Origin: Burkholderia sp. PAMC 26561
GTDB taxonomy: Bacteria; Pseudomonadota; Gammaproteobacteria; Burkholderiales; Burkholderiaceae
Length of the DNA: 64,000 bases
NCBI RefSeq assembly: GCF_001557535.2
Contig: NZ_CP014306.1
Coordinates: forward strand, 3,224,001-3,288,000
Direction of reading: 5' to 3'
Shown piece after piece: positions 37,588 to 45,206 of this stretch; position 1 is the first letter of the stretch, and the number at the start of each line of letters is the position of its first letter. The position numbers and the translations under genes are program-made. Under the pieces are notes generated by a model that made no database searches, had not been told where the DNA came from, and saw only the letters and a list, made by a program, of their open reading frames with translations.

Positions 37588-37614
37588 GCCGGCGCCCTTC
37601 GCGGCGCCGGTTTT
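37588..37614 (+). terminator. Intrinsic terminator downstream of the lipoprotein gene
   Basis: GC-rich 8-bp stem CCGGCGCC/GGCGCCGG around CTTCGC, followed by TTTT. This should end the lipoprotein transcript before the TpsB gene. Confidence 0.75.
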
Positions 37615-37885
37615 ACATGGAACACAACATACGATCCATCGATGCAGCCCTCCGGCCAGACGGCGCACGACGGACACAAGATTGACGCGAGGATGACCAC
37701 CCGCTACCCAAAATTTTTTGTCGGGAAAACAAAAAAACACGAAAGTTAAGGCCGCAAAGAGCCGTAATACAGAGGTCTGCAATTGCATCAGCAGCAAACG
37801 ATGACGAACGCGAGCAAGACGCCGGATCGATTCGATCCTCACTCCACTCGCAGTTCGCACGATAAAAGCCAACGAGGGCCGTACC

Positions 37886-39589
37886 GTGAAGATCAAGGAA
37901 TGGAAATGGACGCTGCTGGCCGCGGCGGTGGCGGCGCACGCCGCGCAAGCGCAGACCAGCGGGCAAGTCGCGCGCCCGTCCGTAGCGGGCAATCCGCTCG
38001 ACGCGCTGCCACAAGTGAATGCGCCGCAAAAACCGCCGTCGGTTACGGTCGACGTCCAGACGCAGACGCCGCATATCCAGGAGCTGCTGGCGCGCCACCT
38101 GACGCCGCAGAAAATTCAGATCGAAGGCGCAAAGACCATTCCCTTCGATGAAATCGCCCAACGCTTCACACCGCTCGTCGGCAAGGACGTCACCATCGGC
38201 GAATTGATGGAGACCGCGAACGGCGTGACCGCGCTCTACAAGGAACGCGGTTACGCGCTCTCCTTCGCCTTCGTGCCCGCGCAAACGTTCGAGGGCGGCG
38301 TGGTCCACATTACGGTGGTTGAGGGTTACGTAGCCGACGTAAAGATAAAAGGCGACCCTGGTACTACGGAAAAACGCATTCGTGCGATCGCTGACCGGAT
38401 CCGCGCCGATCGTCCGTTGAAACAGGATACGTTCGAGCGCTACGTCAACGTTCTTGGCCTCACGCCCGGCGTGAAGATCGCGGCGACCGTCGCGCCGCCG
38501 CAGACCACAGATGGCGCCACCTCGCTCGAACTCGATGTCGACCGCAAGCCGTTCAACTTTGCAACGGGTATCGACATGAATCACCCGGGCTTGCAAGGCA
38601 TTGTGAGCGCAACCGAAAACGGCCTGCTGGGACAAGGCGAGACCATTGGCGCGTCGGCGTTGTTGCCGAAAGGCCGCAACGATCAAACCTACTTCGCAGT
38701 CAACGGCGCACTGCCCATAGGCACGGACGGTTTCACCGCAAAGGTCGATGCTTCGCATTACTACGGTCATCCCGTCGATAACCCCGGCCTGCCATCCTTC
38801 GTCGAGCGCACCGTGGTCAACGACAAAGTCGGCTTGTCGGCGTCGTATCCGTTCATTCTGAGCAATTCGCGCAGCCTGGTCGGAACGGCCGGCGCATACG
38901 CGTCGCATGACGAAGACCGCTTCAAGAACACGATAACGGGCGCGCTGCTTGGACAGCGTTCGCAAGTCCGCGTGACGACGCTGCAGCTCGACTACACCGG
39001 CGTAGACACCGGCACCGTGCGGCGCGCAAGCATCAACGTGGCGAAGGCGTTCGATGTACTGGGCGCATCGAAGACGGCGGAAACCAACATTCCCGGCGTT
39101 GTCACGATCAACCCGATTTCGCTCACCTTCGTGCGCACGGGCGCGACGATTTCGCAAACCAACGAATGGCCGTACAAGATCGGCACGTCGATCGCCGCGA
39201 CCGGACAATACAGCCCGGACTCGCTGCCGACGTCCGAGCAGATTGCGTTCGGCGGCCAACGTTTCGCACTCGGTTATCAGCCGGGCGAAGTGTCGGGCGA
39301 TTCCGGCTGGGCGGCATCGGCCGAAGTGAACCGGCCGTTCGCCATCGGGCTTGCGTTCATGAAGAGCGTCACGCCCTACGTTTCAGTCGACACCGCCCAT
39401 GTGTACCTGCACGGCGGCACGGCGAAACCGAGCCGGCTGGCATCGGTGGGCGTGGGCTTCCGCGTGTCCGATGCGAAGTACTACAGCCTGGATTTATCAC
39501 TCGCAAAACCGGTGGGCGATGCCCCCGTAGAAGGCAACGGTTCTCGCAGCCCGCGGGTGAACGCGACGTTCTCCTACCAGTTCAACTGA
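37886..39589 (+). CDS. ShlB/FhaC-type (TpsB) outer-membrane transporter, orphan
   Basis: A 567-residue two-partner-secretion transporter. Signal peptide to about Ala22; a proline-rich linker; POTRA domain about 72-150 (LTPQKIQIEGAKTIPFDEIA, VVHITVVEGYV), a second ShlB-type region to about 220, and a 16-strand barrel to the C-terminal Phe-Ser-Tyr-Gln-Phe-Asn. TpsB proteins export a large TpsA partner. No TpsA gene occurs in the window. The VRGY/F motif of loop L6 reads A461-L-G-Y464, with Leu462 replacing the conserved Arg; the rest of the loop (VSGDSGW) is normal. GTG start with GAGGG eight bases upstream. Its only plausible local partner is the preceding repeat lipoprotein. Confidence 0.88.
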   Translation: MKIKEWKWTLLAAAVAAHAAQAQTSGQVARPSVAGNPLDALPQVNAPQKPPSVTVDVQTQTPHIQELLARHLTPQKIQIEGAKTIPFDEIAQRFTPLVGKDVTIGELMETANGVTALYKERGYALSFAFVPAQTFEGGVVHITVVEGYVADVKIKGDPGTTEKRIRAIADRIRADRPLKQDTFERYVNVLGLTPGVKIAATVAPPQTTDGATSLELDVDRKPFNFATGIDMNHPGLQGIVSATENGLLGQGETIGASALLPKGRNDQTYFAVNGALPIGTDGFTAKVDASHYYGHPVDNPGLPSFVERTVVNDKVGLSASYPFILSNSRSLVGTAGAYASHDEDRFKNTITGALLGQRSQVRVTTLQLDYTGVDTGTVRRASINVAKAFDVLGASKTAETNIPGVVTINPISLTFVRTGATISQTNEWPYKIGTSIAATGQYSPDSLPTSEQIAFGGQRFALGYQPGEVSGDSGWAASAEVNRPFAIGLAFMKSVTPYVSVDTAHVYLHGGTAKPSRLASVGVGFRVSDAKYYSLDLSLAKPVGDAPVEGNGSRSPRVNATFSYQFN

Positions 39590-39599
39590 GCGGTACCCA

Positions 39600-39638
39600 G
39601 GGCATGCATGGCACACGCGTGGTGTGCCATGCATGCCC
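39600..39638. terminator. Perfect 17-bp hairpin after the TpsB gene
   Basis: Arms GGGCATGCATGGCACAC (39600-39616) and its exact complement (39622-39638) around the loop GCGTG. It begins ten bases after the TpsB stop. There is no T-tract, so it may act as a Rho-assisted terminator or transcript stabiliser. Confidence 0.6.
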
Positions 39639-39761
39639 GCCATGAACCAACTAGAGGAAGTCCTATCAAACGTCCTTGTTGCTTTGACGTATTCTGTGCG
39701 CCAAACAATGGCGCATGAAGCGGCCAGCACATCAAGAGACGTTTCACCTCCAGGAGGAAGC

Positions 39762-40235
39762 ATGACGAGTACGACTGAGCGCGCGCATCGGCAATTCAAA
39801 CGCATCTTGCTGGCCGGCGCATTGCTCGCATCGGCTGCAAGTACGCTTGCACAGGCGGCATCGCCGGCGGGACTCTGGCAAACCATCGACGATGCAACCG
39901 GCCAGCCCAAAGCCGTGGTTCAAATCGTCCAGGAAAGCGACGGCACGCTTTCCGGCAAGATTCTCGAGGGGATTGGCAGCAACAATGACCCTACCCGCCG
40001 GTGCACAGCCTGCACCGATTCACGCAAGGATCAATTGGTCAAGGGCATGACGATCATCAACGGCATGAAGCCTGATGGCGATGCGTGGGATGGTGGCCAG
40101 ATTCTCGACCCGGAGAACGGCAAGTCGTACAAGTGCAAGATGCATCTCGACGACGACGGCCAGAAGCTCGTGGTCCGCGGATATATTGGGGTGTCGCTGC
40201 TCGGGCGCTCGCAGACCTGGATCAGGCAGCAATAA
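39762..40235 (+). CDS. DUF2147 family exported protein
   Basis: A 157-residue secreted protein. Signal peptide (ILLAGALLASAASTLAQA) followed by the lipocalin-like DUF2147 domain (SPAGLWQTIDDATGQPKAVV, GSNNDPTRRCTACTDSRKDQ, GYIGVSLLGRSQTWIR). The two cysteines in CTAC may chelate or form a disulfide. The biochemical role of the family is unknown. A textbook AGGAGG ribosome binding site precedes the ATG at 39762. Confidence 0.88.
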   Translation: MTSTTERAHRQFKRILLAGALLASAASTLAQAASPAGLWQTIDDATGQPKAVVQIVQESDGTLSGKILEGIGSNNDPTRRCTACTDSRKDQLVKGMTIINGMKPDGDAWDGGQILDPENGKSYKCKMHLDDDGQKLVVRGYIGVSLLGRSQTWIRQQ

Positions 40236-40257
40236 ACTTGTGCGGCTTTGATGCATA

Positions 40258-40294
40258 AAAACCCGGCTGCAGATTCAGATCTACAGCCGGGTTT
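40258..40294. terminator. Bidirectional terminator between DUF2147 and transposase-derived genes
   Basis: An 11-bp perfect stem AAACCCGGCTG/CAGCCGGGTTT with a 15-base loop that can pair further. It has A's on the left and T's on the right, so it can stop transcription from both convergent genes. Confidence 0.75.
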
Positions 40295-40306
40295 CTAATT
40301 GCAGGA

Positions 40307-40774
40307 TTACGCTGCGCGACGCGCGCCGTCGGTGTAATCTGCCGGCGCCGGATTGGGCGCCTGCACGATCGGAACGAACACCACACGGGCATCACCATTC
40401 ACTGATGCGCCAGTTACCGGATCGGCTACGTGATCGCCAAGGCCTGCGGGCAGTTCAACTGGCACGCGCATACGCGATGTCATCAGCGAATACAGACCTT
40501 CACTCGCGCCGCCAAACAACTGCTGCATCACACGAGCCAGTACGCCCGAATCATGCCACGCCTTGAAGCGGCGATGACACGTCTGGTACGACGGATATTT
40601 GCGCGGCAGCGTGGACCATGAAGCGCCGCTGTACATCACCCAGAGCACGCCGTTGAGCACGGCGCGGGTGTTGGCGAGCGGCCGGCCGCGCAACTCTGAA
40701 CGGGGACGCAATTCGGGCAGAAGCGGCGCCACCAATTGCCATTCTTCGTCGGACATATCGCGGTAAGGCTTCAT
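40307..40774 (-). CDS. Short DUF4096 transposase-derived protein (no DDE catalytic domain)
   Basis: A 155-residue protein. Residues 5-90 match the N-terminal DUF4096 DNA-binding domain of IS5-group transposases (MSDEEWQLVAPLLPELRP, NGVLWVMYSGASWSTLPRKY, CHRRFKAWHDSGVLARVM). The DDE domain is absent; instead there is a unique 65-residue tail (MRVPVELPAGLGDHVADPVT ...). No terminal inverted repeats are visible nearby. A strong GGAGGAA ribosome binding site precedes ATG 40774 and a terminator follows, so it looks like a maintained gene rather than debris. A role as a DNA-binding regulator is conceivable. Confidence 0.7.
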   Translation of the reverse strand: MKPYRDMSDEEWQLVAPLLPELRPRSELRGRPLANTRAVLNGVLWVMYSGASWSTLPRKYPSYQTCHRRFKAWHDSGVLARVMQQLFGGASEGLYSLMTSRMRVPVELPAGLGDHVADPVTGASVNGDARVVFVPIVQAPNPAPADYTDGARRAA

Positions 40775-40937
40775 GGTTTCCTCCAATCACAAGTAAGTGA
40801 TTAGAAGATACCCATCCGCCCGAAACGCCGGTATCAGACATGTCCGAATCTTGAAATAGCGCGCCAAGCCTTGCAGCACTAACCTGACGACGAAATTATG
40901 AGTCTCGCATTGTCAACTGTCCTGTCGGCTAACGTCA

Positions 40938-42035
40938 TCAGGTCAGCGACGTATCGACGAGCCTGCGTTCGGACTCCAGATATTCCTTGGACTGCATCTC
41001 CGTGATCCGCGAGACCGTGCGCGCAAATTCGTTCGCCATCGGACCTTCCACATACAACTCTTCGGCTGGCACTTCAGCCGACATCAGGAGCTTCACCTTG
41101 TGGTCATAGAACACATCGATCAGCCAGGTAAAGCGGCGCGCCTCCGACGCATTGCGCGGCGACATCTTCGGGACTTCGGACAGGATGACCGCGTGAAAAC
41201 GGCTCGCCAGTTCGAGGTAGTCGTTCTGCGATCGCGGGCCGCCGCAGAGCGTGGCGAAGTCGAACCAGACAACGCCATCGGCTTTGCGCAACGCCTTCAG
41301 TTCACGCTTCTCGATACGCAGGATCGGGCTTTCGTCGGGCACGGCGGCGAGCTTCGCAAAGTCGGCGCGCAGCGCCTGGTCAGCGGCCGCACCGAGCGGC
41401 GTATGGTAGGCCTTCACTTGCGACAACGTGCGCTTGCGATAATCCGTGCCGGCATCGACGTTGATCACGTCGAGCTTCGACTTGATCAGCTCGATGGCAG
41501 GCAGCAACCGGTCACGATGCAAACCATCGGGATACAACAAATCCGGGTCATAGTTCGACGTCATCACGAACTGCACGCCCGCGCCAAACAAACGGTCGAG
41601 CAGGCGATACAGGATCATGGCATCGGCGATATCGGAGACGTGAAACTCGTCAAAGCAGATCAGCCTGTACCGCTTGGCTACGCGCCGCGCGAGTTCATCG
41701 AGCGGATCGGCCGTGCCCTTCAGTTCTTCCAGTTCGCGATGCACCTCGCGCATGAACTCGTGAAAATGAAGACGCGTCTTGCGCTGCACCGGCACGACCG
41801 CAAAGAAGCTGTCCATCAAAAAGCTCTTGCCGCGCCCCACGCCGCCCCACATGTACACGCCGCGCGGCAAGTCCGGGCGCGAGATCAGCTTCTTGAACGC
41901 GTTAGAACGGCGCGCCTTGTACGCGACCCATTCGTCGTAGCAGCGCTGCAGACGTTCGACCGCCGCGAGTTGCGCGGCATCCGACTGATAACCCCGCGTC
42001 TCTAGTTCGTGTTCGTAGTATTCGGTGACGTTCAT
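40938..42035 (-). CDS. zapE: Cell division protein ZapE (AFG1-like ATPase)
   Basis: A 365-residue AAA+ family ATPase. Walker A is GGVGRGKSFLMD, Walker B is ICFDEFHVSD, and the sensor region reads FVMTSNYDPDLLYPDGLHRD. ZapE binds FtsZ and supports Z-ring constriction in E. coli, especially under low oxygen. ATG 42035 (MNVTEYYEHEL). It lies 103 bp after lpdA on the same strand, a layout common in Burkholderiaceae, and may be read through from the sucA operon. Confidence 0.93.
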   Translation of the reverse strand: MNVTEYYEHELETRGYQSDAAQLAAVERLQRCYDEWVAYKARRSNAFKKLISRPDLPRGVYMWGGVGRGKSFLMDSFFAVVPVQRKTRLHFHEFMREVHRELEELKGTADPLDELARRVAKRYRLICFDEFHVSDIADAMILYRLLDRLFGAGVQFVMTSNYDPDLLYPDGLHRDRLLPAIELIKSKLDVINVDAGTDYRKRTLSQVKAYHTPLGAAADQALRADFAKLAAVPDESPILRIEKRELKALRKADGVVWFDFATLCGGPRSQNDYLELASRFHAVILSEVPKMSPRNASEARRFTWLIDVFYDHKVKLLMSAEVPAEELYVEGPMANEFARTVSRITEMQSKEYLESERRLVDTSLT

Positions 42036-42138
42036 GGTGCGCGGTTTCAAGACCAGGGAGACTGAAGACGACGGACAAAACAAAGGCGAGCGGGATAACT
42101 CCCGCCCGCCTTCGTCATGCTGCTCAAACCTGCTGCAA

Positions 42139-43569
42139 TTACATGTTGAGCGCGCGCTTGTCGACGGCGAGCGCGGCTTCGCGCATCACTTCCGACAACG
42201 ACGGATGCGGATGGCAGATCCGGCCGATATCTTCCGATGCCGCCTTGAACTCCATCGCCACCACCGCTTCGGCAATCAGGTCCGACGCATTTGCCGCGAT
42301 GATGTGGCAACCGAGCAATTCGTCGGTCTTGGCGTCGGCGATCATCTTCACGAAACCGTCCGCCTTGCCAATGCCGAGTGCGCGGCCATTGGCCATCATC
42401 GGGAACTGGCCGGTCTTGATCTCGCGGCCTTCAGCCTTCAGTTGCTGCTCCGTCTTGCCGACCCACGCAATTTCCGGTTCGGTGTAGATCACCCACGGAA
42501 TGCAGTTGTAGTCGATATGCGGCTTCTGACCGTCGATGATCTCGGCCACCAGCACGCCTTCGTCTTCCGCCTTGTGCGCGAGCATCGGGCCTCGCACCAC
42601 GTCGCCGATTGCGTACACGTTCGGCACGCTCGTCGCGCAGTGGTCATCGACGGGAACAAAACCGCGTTCGTCCGTCTTGAGGCCGATTGCTTCCAGGCCG
42701 AGATTGTCCGTATTCGGCACGCGGCCGATCGACACGATCAAACGGTCGGCGTCGAGCGTTTGCGCGTTGCCGTCCTTGTCCGTGTACGCCACCGAGACGC
42801 TCGAATCCGTCGTCTTCACTTCGCCGATCTTCACGCCGAGATGAATGTCAAGACCTTGCTTCTTGAACTGCTTCGCGGCTTCTTTCGAAAGCGATTCGTC
42901 GCATGCGCCGAGGAACGCGGGCAACGCTTCGAGCACCGTCACGCTGGCACCCAGGCGACGCCACACCGAACCCAGTTCCAGACCGATCACGCCGGCGCCG
43001 ATCACGGCCAGCTTCTTTGGCACCGAATCAAATGTCAGCGCGCCTTCGTTGTCCGACACGATCTTGTTGTCGACCGGAATGGCCGGCAGGTGACGCGCCT
43101 TCGAACCCGTCGCGATGATCACGTTCTTCGCCGTCACGGTTTCGGTTTCCGCTTCGCCACTCACTTCGATCTGCACGCCGGCGTCCGTCTTGCCGGTGAA
43201 CTTGCCGTGACCCTTGAGCCACGTGATCTTGTTCTTGCGGAACAGGAATTCGATCCCCTTCGTCATCTTCTCGACAATGCCGTCCTTGCGGGCAAGCATC
43301 TTCGAGATATCGAGCTTCACGTCGCCCACGTTGATACCGTGATCGCCAAGATGATGCGAGACGTTTTCAAACTCTTCCGACGAAGCCAGCAGCGCCTTCG
43401 ACGGGATGCAACCCACATTCAGACACGTGCCGCCGAGCTTCAGGGTACCCGCCGGGTTCTTCCAGCTTTCAATACATGCAACCGACTTGCCGAGTTGCGC
43501 CGCGCGAATCGCCGCGATGTAACCGCCAGGGCCTGCACCAATCACGACGACATCAAATTCTTTGGACAT
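42139..43569 (-). CDS. lpdA: Dihydrolipoyl dehydrogenase (E3) of the 2-oxoglutarate dehydrogenase complex
   Basis: A 476-residue flavoprotein that reoxidises dihydrolipoyl-E2 with NAD+. FAD motif [15 protein letters not shown]; redox-active Cys49 and Cys54 ([13 protein letters not shown]); NAD motif [15 protein letters not shown]-terminal catalytic His in HPHPSLSE. An AAGGA ribosome binding site precedes ATG 43569. It follows odhB by 115 bp, so this copy serves the 2-oxoglutarate complex. Confidence 0.96.
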   Translation of the reverse strand: MSKEFDVVVIGAGPGGYIAAIRAAQLGKSVACIESWKNPAGTLKLGGTCLNVGCIPSKALLASSEEFENVSHHLGDHGINVGDVKLDISKMLARKDGIVEKMTKGIEFLFRKNKITWLKGHGKFTGKTDAGVQIEVSGEAETETVTAKNVIIATGSKARHLPAIPVDNKIVSDNEGALTFDSVPKKLAVIGAGVIGLELGSVWRRLGASVTVLEALPAFLGACDESLSKEAAKQFKKQGLDIHLGVKIGEVKTTDSSVSVAYTDKDGNAQTLDADRLIVSIGRVPNTDNLGLEAIGLKTDERGFVPVDDHCATSVPNVYAIGDVVRGPMLAHKAEDEGVLVAEIIDGQKPHIDYNCIPWVIYTEPEIAWVGKTEQQLKAEGREIKTGQFPMMANGRALGIGKADGFVKMIADAKTDELLGCHIIAANASDLIAEAVVAMEFKAASEDIGRICHPHPSLSEVMREAALAVDKRALNM

Positions 43570-43684
43570 GACTATCCTTCTCTTGTTGGATACATGGCGC
43601 GCCCGAGCCTATCGAGCGTGCCACGAGTCCTAAATAAGGTCTTAATGCTGGATTAAAAGAGCAACTGCGAGGGCACCGCAGGGA

Positions 43685-44989
43685 TCACAGGTCCAGCAGC
43701 AAGCGAGCCGGATCTTCCAGTGCATCCTTCATCGCAACCAGCGACAACACCGCTTCACGACCGTCGATGATCCGGTGATCGTAGGACAACGCCAGGTAGT
43801 TCATCGGGCGGATCACGATCTGGCCGTTCTCGACCACGGCGCGTTCCTTCGTTGCGTGCACGCCCAGAATGGCCGATTGCGGCGGGTTGATAATTGGCGT
43901 CGACAACATGGAGCCGAACACGCCGCCGTTCGAAATCGAGAACGTGCCGCCCGTCATTTCTTCGATCGACAGCTTGCCGTCGCGTGCCTTAGCACCGAAC
44001 TCGGCGATCTTCTTCTCGATCTCGGCCAGGCTCAGTTGATCGGCGTTGCGCAGGATCGGCACCACCAGGCCACGCGGCGAACCGACCGCGATACCGATAT
44101 CGAAGTAACCGTGATAGACGATGTCATTACCGTCGATCGACGCATTCACCAGCGGGAACTTCTTGAGCGCATGAACGGCGGCCTTCACGAAAAACGACAT
44201 GAAGCCGAGCTTCACGCCATGTTCCTTCTCGAAGCGGTCCTTGTACTTGTTGCGCAGGTCCATCACCGGCGCCATGTTCACTTCGTTGAACGTGGTCAGG
44301 ATGGCGTTGGTCTGCTGCGACTCGAGCAGACGCTCGGCAATCCGTGCGCGCAGACGCGACATCGGCACGCGCTGTTCCGGACGGTCCTTCAACCACTGGT
44401 CGGCACCCGGCGCCTTCACGTCCGGCAGGGACGGCTTGGCGGCAGCCGGAGCCTTCGCGGCCGGCGCTTTTGCAGCCGGCGCGGACGCAGCGGCAACGGC
44501 CGGCGCGCCTTGCGTGGCAGCCAGTGCATCGCCCTTCGTGACACGGCCATCGCGGCCCGAACCCGATACCTGGTCGCTCGCAATGTTCTTCTCAGCCAGG
44601 ATCTTGGCGGCCGAAGGCGACGCCGACGTGTTCGTGGCCGAAGCGCTCGCCACAGCGGGCGCAGCTTCCTGTTGCGGTTGCGGAGCCGGAGCTGGCTTCA
44701 CTTCCGCGTCGCCTGCGGCGGCTGCAACCGGTGCTTCGCCGGCCTTGGCTTCCGTATCGATCATCGCGATCACTTCTTCCGCGGCGACCACATCGCCGTC
44801 ATGCTTGATGACTTGCGCGAGCACGCCCGCAGCCGGTGCCGGCACTTCCAGCACGACCTTGTCCGTTTCGATTTCGATGAGGATTTCGTCGATGGCAACT
44901 GCCTCGCCCGGCTTCTTCTTCCACGACAGCATGGTGCCTTCCGACACGGACTCAGAAAGCTGGGGAACCTTGACTTCTACGATAGACAT
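43685..44989 (-). CDS. odhB: 2-oxoglutarate dehydrogenase E2, dihydrolipoyl succinyltransferase
   Basis: A 434-residue E2 protein. One lipoyl domain with the acceptor Lys44 ([10 protein letters not shown]), an Ala/Pro-rich linker, an E3-binding domain ([20 protein letters not shown]), a second Ala/Pro/Lys linker and the acyltransferase domain ending in the [13 protein letters not shown] motif with catalytic His and Asp. It transfers succinyl groups to CoA. ATG 44989 ([11 protein letters not shown]) was chosen because the lipoyl domain starts there. Confidence 0.96.
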   Translation of the reverse strand: MSIVEVKVPQLSESVSEGTMLSWKKKPGEAVAIDEILIEIETDKVVLEVPAPAAGVLAQVIKHDGDVVAAEEVIAMIDTEAKAGEAPVAAAAGDAEVKPAPAPQPQQEAAPAVASASATNTSASPSAAKILAEKNIASDQVSGSGRDGRVTKGDALAATQGAPAVAAASAPAAKAPAAKAPAAAKPSLPDVKAPGADQWLKDRPEQRVPMSRLRARIAERLLESQQTNAILTTFNEVNMAPVMDLRNKYKDRFEKEHGVKLGFMSFFVKAAVHALKKFPLVNASIDGNDIVYHGYFDIGIAVGSPRGLVVPILRNADQLSLAEIEKKIAEFGAKARDGKLSIEEMTGGTFSISNGGVFGSMLSTPIINPPQSAILGVHATKERAVVENGQIVIRPMNYLALSYDHRIIDGREAVLSLVAMKDALEDPARLLLDL

Positions 44990-45206
44990 TATGTTTTTTC
45001 CTGAATGTATCTGGGTGCGGCGCGTGACCAATGGGTTCGACGCCGTTAATTCTTGGGATTTCCAGAGCGTGTGAATGCAGCGCGCATCTAACTTACGGCG
45101 AGCGCTGCTTGTGCATTCCACGTTCCGAATCGACTCACAGCGAATCACAGGACAGCGCATGAACAACCGGGGAGCCGTTTTAAGGACGCTCCCCGGTCAG
45201 AACCGC

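Larger units (their letters stand above)
37422..37885. other. Intergenic region between repeat lipoprotein and TpsB genes
   Basis: A 464-bp spacer. It holds a 12-bp perfect stem-loop (37445-37481), a terminator hairpin (37588-37614) and an A-rich tract at 37709-37743. I see no gene and no sigma-54 promoter here, so the TpsB gene probably has its own sigma-70-type promoter. Confidence 0.5.

Noticed and set aside
37613..39259. A 548-codon minus-strand frame opposite the TpsB gene, considered as a possible TpsA partner
   Set aside because: It has no signal peptide, TPS domain or beta-helix repeats; it is an antisense shadow.
40300..40800. A complete insertion sequence around the DUF4096 gene
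   Set aside because: No terminal inverted repeats, no target duplication and no DDE domain visible.
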